A stretch of 64,000 nt of DNA from Antilocapra americana (GCA_007570785.1 ML660777.1:2311845-2375844); one strand, 5' to 3'; shown: positions 48,483 to 59,928, numbered from the stretch's first letter. Notes: generated by a model from the letters alone, not told the origin. A program made the numbers and translations.

Positions 48483-48767
48483 TAAACAAGTTTGACTTAC
48501 AGATAGCAGGCTGGCTTTCTGGACTGGTTACTCTAGCTAAGAGGTTGGTTTCCTAGGCTGGTTGCTTCAGGCTGTGTGTCAGAGTTCCATTTATATGATC
48601 TGACATACACAATAATATCTATGGTTTTTTAGGGCAAAATCATAGTAAAGTTGGATAGATCTCCAAAACTTATTCTAGAGCAACAAGCAAATTCAAGATG
48701 GATACACATTATTATTTATATTACATAAAAAGAAAAGAAATAAAATCCTACATAACCAAAGCTGTAG

Positions 48768-48975
48768 TTGTGTGCGTGCTCAGTCATGTCCAACTCTTTG
48801 CAGCCCCATGCATGGGAGCCTGCCAGGCTCCTCTGTTCATGAAATTTGCCAGGCAACAATAGTGAGGTGGCTTGCCATTTCCTACTCCAGGGGATCTTCC
48901 TGACCCAGGCATTGAACCCATGTCTCCTGCACTGGCAGGAGGATTCTTTACCACTGGCACCATCTGAGAAGCCGA
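48768..48975 (-). repeat. Bov-tA SINE
   Basis: Full-length antisense copy from 'gtgtgcgtgctcagtcatgtcc' to 'ccatctgagaagcc'. Confidence 0.92.
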
Positions 48976-50616
48976 AACAAAACCATAAATGTTTAGTAAA
49001 CAATGTTTAGCAAATATTAGATGTGAAGGTATATGTTCATCAAAAATCCTGGAATGTTATAAAACATCAAGTGATGGAAATCTGAAGAGAATCACTGAGA
49101 GACTGAAGGAATTCTACAGTTTATTCCTAGACCCCAGGGATGGTGGCCAACGGAGGAGCTATTAGTGGAGATGCCCACATGTGTGTGAGGAGCAGCCTGT
49201 GTGTGTGGGTGGGACCCTGAGGTGGGAAGAGAATGGGTGTGGGTCATTCTGCCTTGAACTAGGGAGTCTAGGGAGGAATTCTAAGAAGTTGCAATTCTGA
49301 ATTTTTATTTATAAATTCTAAACATACCTTCTTGATGTCTATGAAAGTATACTAAGAAGAACAAAAATCTCTCTCTCTCTCTTTTTAATGTATTAGGAGT
49401 CTTAAACTTTCTAGTGAACTTCATACATTTAACTGAGAAACTGCAAATACTAACTCTGAATCACAGCAAATAGGAAGAGAATTTGATTTGTTCAACTCTT
49501 GAGAATATAGAAGGGCTAATTTCATTCTTACAGTATTTGTGGTTATTGGGTGTATAATAAGAGGCTCTTCTCTTATACTTAAAATATCTAATAATCCTTT
49601 GAAGAAGAGTAAATTATAAAACCAGTTAAGAATTCATCTATTGATGAGTTTTGTAAATAAAGTACTTGTTTTCATCATATAAAACAAGTTGTAAATTGCC
49701 AAGTTGGAAAAGAGCTTTTCCACTCTACCCCCAAAGATGAAAGAGGTGAGTCACTAGTCATATAGCCACTAAGACTCTCAGTGCTCATACACAATTCTTT
49801 TTAGCTAAATCTTGTGTACTTCTTCACTTTGGCTGACACTCCTAATTGACGGCTAAAATTGAAGCATAAGTGTATGTTTTATACAAATATGCCTTGAAAA
49901 GTGGTCTTCTCTATGTTTTTCCTCCACAGAAATAAACTGAGTCCATTTAGTGCAATGAACATGTAGTAGTATGTAATGTGAGCCATATATAATTTTTAAA
50001 AATTTAACCAGCCTGATTAAAATAAGTTTAAAAAGGTGAAATTAATTTTAATAATATATTTTATTCATCCTACTCTATCTCAAATGTTTTCATTTCAACA
50101 TATAATGAATGAAAAAAAAATATTCAGGTATGTTACATTCTTTTTTTCTGGAGGAAAGAGGAGGAAGTTGGGTCTAGTTCCTTCAAAGCAGTAACAATAT
50201 TTTTTCAGAGGTAAAAAGTAAGCATTAATTATAATTAAAGGCTCAAAGCAAAAAGGAACTGTATAAACTTTGGTTTCCTACCAGCATCTTGAGTGTCTCC
50301 AAAAGAACAAGAAGTGCTTAAGGACAGGAACTTTTCTTATTGATCTCATTATCATTATCAGCAACTTTTTAAAAAATTGGCCCTCAGGTAGAATTCCATC
50401 ATTTCACTTAACTTCAGAGGATCATAGCCAAGTCTTCAAACTAAAACACTTGGTTAAATCCTTCATAGTGAAAATTTTTATTGAAAGAAATACTTTAAAA
50501 ATTATATGCAATTGTATCTCTAGTTCGTATATTATTTTTACAATTTCTTTTTCTCTTTCCCTTTCTTTTCAGCTAGTGTGTCACTTAAATTCTGGAAAGG
50601 ATTGAATTCCCCAAAG
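48976..50616. other. Intergenic, no gene seen
   Basis: AT-rich; a (CT)n run at about 49369-49382. The plus frame at 50270-50605 (111 codons) has no recognised domain, no good start context and no splice partner. Confidence 0.5.
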
Positions 50617-50812
50617 TGAAAAAGTGTTAGGTGCTCAATCATGTCCAACTTTTTGCAATCCTATGAACTGTGGCTTGCCAGGCTGTTCTGTCCATGGGAT
50701 TTTCCAGGTGAGAATACAGGAGTGGGTAGCCATTCCCTTCAGGAGATCTTCCCAAACCCAGATCTCCTGCATTGTAGGCAGATTCTTTGTCTGAGCCACC
50801 AGGGAAGCCACA
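50617..50812 (-). repeat. Bov-tA SINE
   Basis: Antisense copy with small deletions, from 'gtgttaggtgctcaatcatgtcc' to 'ctgagccaccagggaagcc'. Confidence 0.92.
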
Positions 50813-53026
50813 AGGAGAAGTCAAATCCATAGTGGCTCAAGGAATCAAATGGCTTAAGTTTCAAGGACAAGTGAAGTATGTATTAATATTTCACATTTAA
50901 AGGAAAACTTGCTTTCTATAACTCTAACTAATCAGATATTACTTTAATATAAAAACAATTTTACTGAGTATGACCCTGAGTCATCTTTAAATACGTTACA
51001 TTTTTTCCCTGATATGAAAAATATTCTTCTTAATAATGATAAAATATCTACTGAAGACTCTAAAGGGGAAAGTAATAATCACATATAATTTCACTGTCCA
51101 GATACTTTACGTATTTTATTGTATTTTTCTGAAGTTTTTTTAAGGCTATAAATGTATTAAAACTTTTATATAAATTATAGTATCACATATATATCCTTCT
51201 ACCTCATTTATCATATCATAAGCATTTTGTATTTATAAATGTTATTTGAAAATAAGATCTTATTGACTGTATAAGATCCCTAAGAAATTATTTGCGATGA
51301 ATTGAAAATACGATATTCACATTTTAATTTAAATAGAAGAGAACATTGACAATTATTGGTAGAAAGTCAGTCTCCACAACTCTCCCCTCATTCTATATAT
51401 ATCCAGAGGCTTAATTATTGCTGGTGCAGAGGTTTCAGAGGCATTGCTTAAATCAAACAGGAAGACAGGAAAATAGATTTTGTGTTTAAGTCCTGAAAAG
51501 AAAGAGAAGATAAGATGGAATGAGGCCAGTAAAATGCAGAAATAATGTGAAGTGATTTCTATCTCTTCATTCATTCTCCTGTCAGTCATCCCCGATGGTT
51601 TAGATCATCAGTAGATTTCTACTCAACTCAGAAATGTTCAAGGTGAGTGTCATTTTTTATGAAAATTGATGATAATGCTTGATACTGAGGGTTCCCGATT
51701 AAGTTGACATGGCGTAGATGCAGGGACTGGGGACAAATAATCATGAGAAGGTAAACTTACGGGAATTTGAAAATACGCTAAGAAGGGTTTGGTCATGTAG
51801 TAGGTGGGATCATTGTCTTTGGTCCCAGGAATTTCTCTTTGGAGTGGACATATTTATCTCTTTTTTTTTACCATTTAAAAATGTTTACTTCAAACTTTAT
51901 TTCTTTTTCAATTTTAAGAAAAATAAAATATCTTAATATCAAAGTTGATAGTATACTCTATTTATAATTTTATTCTTTCTTTTTAATATGCCACAATAAT
52001 TCCTGAGGTCATTGAAATACTCTAAGACATTAAACATCTTAAATATTCCATCTTATTAGTGTTTCCTAATTTACTTAATATTTCCCTTCTTTGTACAAGA
52101 TTGTTTTCTGTTTTTTTTAATGAAAGTAATTCTTATGAATTAATTCAAAGTTAGCAGTATTCCTTTATTATACACTCCTAGAAGTACAATTACCATGTCA
52201 AAATATCTATTCTTAAAACTCTTGAAGTATGTTAAAAAGAACATATTTCTCTGATTTTCTTCTATCTTCTCATTCTCTCTCATATGCTCTTTGTATTACT
52301 GTCTATTATAGCCATCATCTTTGAATTTTCTATTTTAGTTGTTTTTTGTACTCTTTTCTCTTGCACCAGTACTTTCAAAACTTGAAAAAAACCTTCCTCT
52401 GCATGTTTTTGGTCCATCCCTCTCTGGTCAGAAGCTTTCAACTTGCCAGTTTCTGACTGTATCATGATAACTTTGTTTCCTTCGTGACTTTACAACATGT
52501 AGCACATCCACTTAAACAAATTAAAAATAGACAAACAATGCTTTCCAGACCTTGTATCTATATTATCATTTTAATTCAGATTTGTCATTTTTATCTACCA
52601 TGTCCCCTAAAGTTATAATGATGTTCAAGTTGAAAATTCTTCTTGGGTTATAGCACTTTGTAGGGAGATAGGAAGGAAATGAAAGCATTTCGGTGTCATT
52701 GGATGAATCAGTTTCACAATCAGTACAGATTCTTAGTCTCAACTTTACATTTTGTTTAGAAAATGAAATTTAAGGCTTTATTGTTCAGTGCTTATGTTGA
52801 AGAATTGGAGAGAAATTAGAAAGTGTCTCTTATACAAACACTACCAGAATATAAAATAACTTGCTTTGAGAAATAGTTGCATGTTCAATTTATTCTTCCT
52901 TGGTAATTGTTGACTCTTTCAAACCATGTTGTAAGAAATAGTTGTATACAGAGTGGTCTGGGGTAAGAGACTATTGTGCAGGCTCAGGTTACTTCATATC
53001 CTTTTCAAAAGCTGTGGTCTGTCTTA
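50813..53026. other. Intergenic, no gene seen
   Basis: Strongly AT-rich with many homopolymer runs; no gene, named repeat or RNA recognised. Confidence 0.5.
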
Positions 53027-53040
53027 TCAACATGGTTTCT

Positions 53041-53631
53041 TCTTCTTCTTCTTTTTTTTAAAAAATTTTCTTTACTTTATTGTGTTGGTTTTGCCATACA
53101 TTGACATGAATCCACCATGGGTATACATATGTCCCCCCTCCAGAACCCCCCTCCCTCCTCTCTCCCGATTCCCTCTCCCTGGGTCATCCTGGTGCACCAG
53201 CCCCAAGCATCAAACCTGGGCTGGCGATTGATTTCACATGTGATAATTAACATGTTTCAATGCCATTCTCCCATATCATCCCACCCCTGCCCTTTTCCAC
53301 AGAGTCCATGAGACTGTTCTATACATCTGCGTTCCTTTTGCTGTCTCGCAGGCAGGGTTCTCGTTACCATCTTTCTAAATTCTATATATATGCGTTAGTA
53401 TACTGTATTGTTGTTTTTCCTTTTGGCTTACTTCACTCTGGATAATAGGCTCCAGTTCCGTCCACCTGAGTAGAACTGATTCAAATGAATTTTTTTAATG
53501 GTTGAGTAATATTCCATTGTGTATATGTACCACAGCTTTCTTATCCATTCGTCAGTTGATGGGCATCTAGGTTGCTTCCATGTCCTGGCTATTGTAAACA
53601 ATGTGGCGATGAACATTGGGGTACACGTGTC
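53041..53631 (-). mobile_element. Ruminant L1 3' end with imperfect TSD
   Basis: Antisense L1 closely similar to 32868-33476. Flanks TCAACATGGTTTCT (53027-53040) and TCAACGTGCTTTCT (53632-53645) match at 12 of 14 positions, a slightly decayed duplication. Confidence 0.93.
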
Positions 53632-53827
53632 TCAACGTGCTTTCTAACCACCATAAACAGTGACTTTTTCTATGCATCCTTTGCTGTAAGGGAGTTCCTG
53701 GTGTGAATTACCTGTAAAGAATACACTTTTGGTTTCTAGAAAAGAAGGAAAAGCATAGCAAAGAGGAAAACTTACCATAATCTCTATTTCCAGCTATTTT
53801 CTCTGGCTATTTCTATTTTACCAGACT

Positions 53828-53935
53828 ATGTTAAACAGATATTTATTGAATAGTTACTAGGATCAGGCACTGTGCTAGAAGCTAAAAATAAATAAGACAA
53901 ATAGCTTCCTTATGGTAAAAATCACAGGAGTTGTA
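53828..53935 (-). repeat. L2 3' end
   Basis: 'atatttattgaatagttactaggatcaggcactgtgctagaagc' is a recognisable antisense L2 terminus. Confidence 0.75.
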
Positions 53936-54719
53936 TTTATAATACTTGCCTGGTGATTGGGTGCGGCCAGCTGAGCATTTAATTTTTTTAAAGCTGCATT
54001 TTCATTGCTGTGCATGCCAGCTACCAGTGATTAAGTCACTCATAATATGATGTGACTTGACAGAGTATTTATCTATTTTCTTGGGCAGTCTGCAAAGAAC
54101 ATATGAAAGAAATCTTTTAGAAAACTCATCCACTCTATACTACCTTAATGAACTTGTCTTCAATATGTAGACCAAAAAAAGGTTTTCAACCTTTTTTTTA
54201 ATTTTGTAAAAATATGGTACAAAATAAGTAATTCTGTCTGAGAATATAAGCATCACATTAAAAAAATAGCAACATAGAATAAAGGGTGTTATATGGTGGT
54301 TTTTTGATAATAAATGTAAGGGTTTACTGTATGAGATAAAAGGATATATTGATGAGATATAAGACTTACATGGTTATGCTGTGATGCAGGAACAAAGTCC
54401 TAAGCACTTGAGTAAGAATCTTATTCTCTTGTGAGTGACTTCAGTGCTGTGAAATCCTGAGGTATGAACTAAGCTTCATGCACGGAAAAAATTGAATATA
54501 GTCCACCTTTTCATATCCACTCTGACCCCAAGTTATTCAGTCAATTATGTTTCCTACAATGATGTAAGATGTTAGTCTATTAGTCATAGCCAGTTGGTCT
54601 TTTGGTTATGTCATACCTTACTTCTAAATAGTTCTAAGAAATAATTGATCAAATTGTCTGGAGAGAAGAGTTGCCCTTCAATTTTTGATTTGGACATCTA
54701 TGCCAAGTAACAACAACCA
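53936..54719. other. Intergenic, no gene seen
   Basis: AT-rich. A7/T7 runs at 54170-54200 bracket 'ggttttcaacc'. Confidence 0.5.
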
Positions 54720-54720
54720 T

Positions 54721-54942
54721 GGGCTTCCCTGGTGACTCAGTCACTAAAGAATCTGCCTACAATGCAAGAGACCCCAAGTTCCATCCCTGGTTTGGGAAGA
54801 TCCTCTGCAGAAGGAAATGGCAACCCACTCTAGTCTTCTTGCCAGGGAAATCCCATGGACAGAAGAGCCTGGTGGGCTCCAGTCAATGGGGTCACAAAGT
54901 GTTAGACACGGCTGAGTGATTAAGCCACGACCAACAACAAAG
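54721..54942 (+). repeat. Bov-tA SINE
   Basis: Full-length sense copy ending in a CAACAACAAAG tail. Confidence 0.93.
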
Positions 54943-55027
54943 AACCTAGTCTAGCACCTACTCGGTTAAATTTGCTTATAGATGCAATTCAGATGTCACA
55001 TGGTGGCAGAGGACTTTTACCCGTTTG

Positions 55028-55240
55028 TGCTGTGCTTAGTCTCTCAGTCATGTCCGACTCTTTGCAACCCCATGGATTGTAGCCCACCAGGCTCCTCTGT
55101 CCATGGGGATTCTCCAGGCAAGAATACCAGAGTGGGTTGCCATGCCCTCCTCCAGGGGTTCTTACCAACCCAGGGATTGAACCCAGGTTGCTCACATTGC
55201 AGGCAGATTCTTTACCATGTGAACCACCAGGGAAGCCCTT
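55028..55240 (-). repeat. Bov-tA SINE
   Basis: Full-length antisense copy, very close to the first unit of the dimer at 47848. Confidence 0.94.
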
Positions 55241-55454
55241 TAGACTTCTTAAAGAAGTACTTAAGATTCAGAAACTCTCCCCCTACTCCAAAAGTCTTTT
55301 AAAGTATTTAGAGAAAATAGGTAATTCTAAGCAAAAAGAAGTCTCATGTGTTTTTTTCATATAGACTTTGCATTTACCTTCTTGTTTTAGTAGCTTCTTT
55401 AAATATGACACCTTATTTTTATACCACATATTATGTTTTGTCAACCTGCTTTTA

Positions 55455-55590
55455 CGTATTCATCTAATAGGCTCCTCAGGGCAACTTCATGAGAGAGACG
55501 GGTCAATGTTTCTCAAAATTTGCACAGCAAGTAGTTTATTAATAGAGTAAGAATTGGAGCCTTGGCTCTAAATTTGAGGTTCCTGAAATA
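55455..55590 (-). repeat. MIR SINE
   Basis: 'atgagagagacgggtcaatg', 'tttgcacagcaagtagtttattaatagagtaagaattggagcc' fit antisense MIR. Confidence 0.6.
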
Positions 55591-55617
55591 GTTATACAGG
55601 CTAGTACTTTAGTTTGT

Positions 55618-55623
55618 TTTAAT
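55618..55623 (-). terminator. Possible poly(A) signal ATTAAA of the unnamed gene
   Basis: ATTAAA on the minus strand, about 160 nt after the stop codon at 55783-55785. A common variant signal; by itself weak evidence. Confidence 0.3.
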
Positions 55624-55782
55624 TCTATATATTTCTCCTAGAAAAGCAAGGTAAATAAAGGGAGAACTGATAAGCTGTGGGGAATGTACCACTAAAATAT
55701 AGTACGTAAGATTTTCTTACCCAACATAACAAACCAAACTCTATAAGTCCCTTAAAATAGCCCAACATAACAGAATCAAGAC

Positions 55783-55985
55783 TTAAAAATAGCTGAGGAA
55801 AGATTCTAAAAGACCATAGAAAAACCATCCCATCCATCCATCCTGCTCAGAGCTATAGTTGGCACTGGGACAAGCAGGTGGCATGTACTGGGGGACTTCA
55901 GGCTCTTGAGGTGGCTTGACAGGAAGTGCAGAGAAGTCTTTCTTCTTGCATCGGACCATGGTCTGGGGCCCATCACTGGAGGGTG
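55783..55985 (-). CDS. Unrecognised gene, candidate terminal coding exon
   Basis: Read 55985 to 55783. A strong acceptor (TTCCTTCTCCCAG|CACCC) is followed by an open frame that, entered in phase 1, encodes 66 residues and stops at TAA 55785-55783. It is rich in Pro, Ser and charged residues: it starts Pro-Ser-Ser-Asp-Gly-Pro-Gln-Thr-Met-Val-Arg-Cys-Lys-Lys-Lys-Asp-Phe, continues with Pro-Pro-Gln-Glu-Pro-Glu-Val-Pro-Gln-Tyr-Met-Pro-Pro and a Ser-Ala-Asn-Tyr-Ser-Ser-Glu box, and ends hydrophobic. The last ~17 residues from Gly-Trp-Met-Gly-Trp look less gene-like, so the true end may differ. Phase fits exons at 58495 and 59304. Looks like a cytoplasmic tail. I do not recognise the family. A different frame (55806-56192) is open through the same DNA but ignores the acceptor. 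Confidence 0.5.
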
Positions 55986-57010
55986 CTGGGAGAAGGAATA
56001 TGGAGGATTATCAGAAGATGTCAATTCAGGTATCTGTAGGCCCCCAGGAAGAAGATCAACATCAACCTGAGTGAGCCTGCTCACTCTTGCCCTATGATAC
56101 TGAAAATGACCTGAACAGTTGGCCTGATGCCCATATACATCTGTTGCCTGGGACAGAAGATCAGGCATTAGAGGCTTTTCTCTGTTCTCCAAGAGTGAAA
56201 GATGAAGAAATGAACTCAGGTTAGGAGTGCAAAGAGCTGTGGTGGAAGAGAGGAGTCTTTAACCTTCCCTTCTTCCTTTTTTGTCATCACCAGTTTCTTT
56301 TTACTTGTCCCCTGCATTGCTAGACCCAGACTCACCCTCCTGAGAGAAGCAAAGAGAGCTGGAGGACTCCTTCTAGGGCAGATGTTTCCACGTGCATGAT
56401 TATGTTTCATCCTGTCTCTAGGCTTGGTGGTAGGTGTGCACGCCCTGGATTTACACATGTGGAAATACACTCAGGGAAGTAAGGAAAACTACTGTCACCA
56501 CAAAGTACATCTCCCTGGCCCCTGAAAAAGGAACTTTCCCAAACAAGGGAAGTGAAATTTGCCAGTTTGTGGAGTCGGGTTGCTGGGAGAGAATGGCATT
56601 CTGTTAAAAGTCAGTGGAGAGAGAAGGTGAGATGAAAAATTCCGAATCTTGCAGTGTGAGGGAGAGAAAGAGACTTTGTATATGTTTTGTCTGTATGTTT
56701 TAAAGAGTTCAGTCACGTTTTATCATTTCCCTCTTCTAAACTACAAGCATCTTGAGGAACTGTATTCCTCTCACCACCTAGCACATTCCACAATTTTGGA
56801 GTAAACTTGAGCCGTTCATGATTCTATTATCACAGTGTTATTGGTAAATATGGAAAGAGCTACGGAGAAAGTGGCAGGCATTAAGATTCCCAAATTGTTA
56901 TACGAGGTAAGGTTTGTGGTAGCTGCTCTTAGAGTGGGCAGGAAATACTTCTTAATGGTGGGGGGACAGTGGGAAGGTGGTAACTGTACTTGTTGCCCCA
57001 TTTAAAAATT
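55986..57010. other. Intron-like region of the unnamed gene
   Basis: GC content is higher than in the surrounding desert. The minus frame at 56216-56470 was tested as an exon (acceptor CTTCTCTCAG|GAGG followed at once by GTGAGT) but a stop follows in phase, so it was not included. Confidence 0.4.
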
Positions 57011-57222
57011 GCGTGTGTGCTCAGTCACCTCCAACTCTTTGTTACCTTGTGGACTGTAGCCTGGCTGGCTCCTCTGTCCATAGGACTTTACTGGAGAGAA
57101 TATTGGAATGAGCTGCCATTTCCTCCTCCAGGAAATCTTCCCAACTCAGGGATTGAACCTGGCCCTCTTGAGCCTCCCGCATTGGCAGGTGGATTCTTTC
57201 CTACTGAGCCACTTGGGAAGCA
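57011..57222 (-). repeat. Bov-tA SINE with TSD
   Basis: Antisense copy flanked by CATTTAAAAATT (56999-57010 and 57223-57234). Confidence 0.94.
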
Positions 57223-57339
57223 CATTTAAAAATTAGCTTTACTCAAAATGTATTAATTTGAATTAATCTGAGAGATAATAATGAACTGTTTTGGAGATGA
57301 ATTAGATAGAGATGATGTCCTCAAGATGGTGAATCATTT

Positions 57340-57537
57340 ACCTTTTATTTTATTAAGAATATTTATTTATTTCTTTGGCTGCACTGGGTCTTAGTTGCAG
57401 CCTGAGGAATCTTTCGTTGTAGCATTAGAACTTTTAGTTGTGATATGTGGGATGTAGTTTCCTGACAAGGGATTGAACCCAGGCCACACCCATTGGGAGA
57501 GTGGAGTCTTAGCCACTCAACCACCAGAGAAGCCCCT
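57340..57537 (-). repeat. CHR-type SINE
   Basis: Antisense, long form: T/A-rich tail, 'ctttggctgcactgggtcttagttgcag', 'gggattgaacccaggcc', 'ggagtcttagccactcaaccaccagagaagcccc'. Confidence 0.9.
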
Positions 57538-58494
57538 CATTTACCTTTTAAAATTAAATTAGAATAAGTTTAAAACTAGTATTAGAATAATGCAAAGCCA
57601 CCAAGAAAGCCCCCTGCTCCTTTAATGGAGGGGAATGGAGTAGAATTGGATCCAGCTCACAGTGACTTGGGTCTAAACTTCCATAAATCTTCAAGAAGGA
57701 GTATTAGGATCAATGTTATTGGTGGAGAAAATATCAAGAACTATTGTTCTTGTGTGATATTTCGTCCTTATGAAATTGTGTTTTGTATTTTCCATCATCT
57801 TACATGCATCTGGTATCTGTCCTCTTAGGCTATAAGCAACCTGGGACAATTTTTGTCCTTTTTATTCTGCACCTCACCATTATTTTGCATATGGTAGATG
57901 TGCAAGGTAACCATCATACAACCATCAAGATCAGGACATTAACAATGATACGTTACCTCCCCCTAATCTTACTGCACTCAAAATTTTGCCAAATGTCCTG
58001 ATAATGTCCTTTTTAGTAAAAATGAAGGATCTAGAAAGACACTCATGATCTTGCATCTGCCAATCTCGTTTAACTACCTCTTTCTCAATTTCTATTCTAT
58101 GTGGAAACTAAACACTCCACAAAATAAACTGTAGCTTCTAACCAGGTGTTAGTCTTTATAAAGAGGGTGTCTACAATATGTTTAACCAGGCACACCCTTA
58201 AAAATCAGCCCTGTTTATGTTTGCAATGAACAAAGAAGGTTGAGTCACTACCCATTAAGACAACTTTCAGTAATGTAGGGCAAACAATCTTCAGGATGCT
58301 CTTTTCTCAGAAACTTTAATTTTGAGGCTCTGAGTCTGCTCATTACAGTGCTGACTAGAAAAAAATTCATCAGTGTCAAGAATAGATTGTTCTAGTAGGC
58401 TGCCAGGCATCTGCACGCTGTTTCTCCGGGGCAGCCACTGCCTGGCTAAGGAACGAGGAGTGATGGCAGGCTGGCCATGGGGTCTGTCCTTCAC
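57538..58494. other. Intron-like or intergenic, no exon seen
   Basis: AT-rich; nothing further supported. Confidence 0.4.
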
Positions 58495-58566
58495 CTTGCC
58501 TTCCCCGCTGCTCTATCGTATGTGGTCTTGTCACCAGAGAATATTGAATGAGGTCAAGATGCCTGC
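58495..58566 (-). CDS. Unrecognised gene, candidate 72-nt internal exon with ITIM-like motif
   Basis: Read 58566 to 58495. Acceptor CTCTCATTTTCTGCACAG|GCAGG and donor GGCAAG|GTGAAG are both good consensus sites. The exon is symmetric (phase 1 in, phase 1 out) and encodes 24 residues: Gly-Arg-His-Leu-Asp-Leu-Ile-Gln-Tyr-Ser-Leu-Val-Thr-Arg-Pro-His-Thr-Ile-Glu-Gln and on. Ile-Gln-Tyr-Ser-Leu-Val fits the ITIM pattern (I/V/L/S-x-Tyr-x-x-I/V/L). It carries CpGs and shows no repeat similarity. Joined to its neighbours the frame stays open. Small symmetric phase-1 exons are typical of cytoplasmic tails of immunoglobulin-type receptors, but no extracellular domain is visible here, so that is only a hint. 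Confidence 0.55.
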
Positions 58567-59303
58567 CTGTGCAGAAAATGAGAGGCTGCATACAGGCTGC
58601 CTTAGGGTGAAGAAAGTGGAATGAAGCATAAGAGAGGGCTACTCCAGGGTCAGAGGGGCCATGCGTGGTAGCAAAAGGAAATTTGGCTGGACTATGGGCA
58701 GGGTGACAGTTATGTAAATCTCTCTGCCTCAGAGAATTGGAGATGACAGAATCGAGGACAACTTAACTTTACATTTCAATTCTGAAATACTAGCACTAGC
58801 ATCTGGTCAGACAGATTAAAGCTCAAGTTCAAAATTATGCAACCAAATTTCTCTTAAAACTTTCTTGCTGAGATGGGAGAGACCTTTCATGAAAATATTG
58901 GATTATATGCACAATGGCTTTCTCATTTTTTTTTTTTTTTGGAGTACCATTAAGTCAGTAATTGTTCTCAATGATGGGCATTCAGTGATGGAAAACAGTC
59001 CTTGCTCTCAAGAGTTCACAGAATTTGTCATATGCCATAGAGCCAGACAGGTTAGCCACTGAAGTGTATGCCATTGTCAGGAGTGGCCTGGAGATGGGCT
59101 TTATGAATAGCTAGATTTTTCATTTTTGTATTTTGAAATATTTTTTTCTTTTTATATTAGCATTATTAATTTATCAAGCCTAAAAAGCCTGTCAACATTT
59201 ATTTTTTCCTCTTAGAACCTAGTGTTTTCAGAGTTTAGATTGGGCATATGACTTAAATACTTTAAAGGATAGCCCTTTCTCTCCAATATATGCCAAGTCT
59301 TAC

Positions 59304-59411
59304 CTGTGTAGTGAAAAGGATTGCTGGCCAGTCGTTCCTCAGAGAGTGGTGAAGAGGTATCGGGGTGAACTGGGAATGGGACCATGACAGGCTTTGCACC
59401 CATCCGGCAAA
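59304..59411 (-). CDS. Unrecognised gene, candidate 108-nt internal exon
   Basis: Read 59411 to 59304. Acceptor GGCTTACTTGCAG|TTTGCC and a near-perfect donor ACACAG|GTAAGA. Symmetric phase-1 exon, 36 residues: Cys-Arg-Met-Gly-Ala-Lys-Pro-Val-Met-Val-Pro-Phe-Pro-Val-His-Pro-Asp-Thr, then a Ser/Glu segment and Asn-Pro-Phe-His-Tyr-Thr at the end. Basic at the start, Pro-rich and acidic later, no hydrophobic stretch: fits a juxtamembrane cytoplasmic segment. The frame joins to 58495-58566 with no stop. The DNA is single-copy looking and holds CpGs, unlike the repeat-derived DNA on its upstream side. Not recognised as a known protein. Confidence 0.55.
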
Positions 59412-59609
59412 CTGCAAGTAAGCCTCTTCTCACAGGCAGCTGGACATGTGGTGTGGGTATGCTGCTGGGGGTAGGCGATGGTTGATAATAGGAGAACTGA
59501 AATCTTAGGCGAGGGAGGTGGGGAAGGGAGGGAGAAGGGGTGATTTTCTAGAGGAAAATCAGGCATTGTCATACTGTTATCAGAAGGAGGAGGAATGGAG
59601 GAGGAATTC

Positions 59610-59755
59610 TAGGATTAGTTTCCTTTTGGGTCCAAATCTTGCCTTTTCATTGCTCACTGCCTCCTGGAGTGAATTACTTTGTCTCTTTGAACCTAATTTT
59701 CCTTATGGGAAAATATGGCTGGTAGAACATTAAATATGTAAGGCCCTTAGCTTAC
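59610..59755 (+). repeat. MIR SINE
   Basis: 'aggattagtttccttttgggtccaaatcttgcc', 'gtgaattactttgtctctttgaacctaattttccttatgggaaaatatgg' and 'aacattaaatatgtaaggcccttag' are in MIR order. Its end reaches the donor of the possible exon at 59756. Confidence 0.65.
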
Positions 59756-59841
59756 TGTCTGTTTTCCAGACGAGGAGAAGGAAAAATGACATGATGAAGA
59801 TGATGAAGAAGATGAGGATAAGGATAAGACCACAATGTAGT
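59756..59841 (-). CDS. Unrecognised gene, doubtful transmembrane exon
   Basis: Read 59841 to 59756. Acceptor-like TCACATGATGCTTAG|ACTAC and donor AACAGACA|GTAAGC. In the phase that fits 59304-59411 it encodes Leu-His-Cys-Gly followed by about 22 Leu/Ile/Phe/Met residues and Trp-Lys-Thr-Asp: a single membrane-spanning helix with a charged inner edge. Two ATG codons (59852-59847) just upstream are in frame, so a short start form of about 159 residues in total is conceivable. Against it: the plus strand here is low-complexity GAT/GAA sequence between a MIR and an L2, whose antisense will look hydrophobic by chance, and the acceptor lies in L2-like DNA. Confidence 0.3.
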
Positions 59842-59928
59842 CTAAGCATCATGTGAGGAATTATGAGGCAGATGAGATAGACGTGGTCCCTGATCTCCAA
59901 AAATATGTTGGTGAGGAGACAGGTCACT

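Noticed and set aside
55806..56192. 128-codon minus-strand frame as a single-exon gene
   Set aside because: It runs across a strong acceptor at 55985 in a different frame; the spliced reading fits the neighbouring exons better.
56216..56470. 84-codon minus-strand frame as an extra exon
   Set aside because: Acceptor and donor signals lie four bases apart and the required phase hits a stop.
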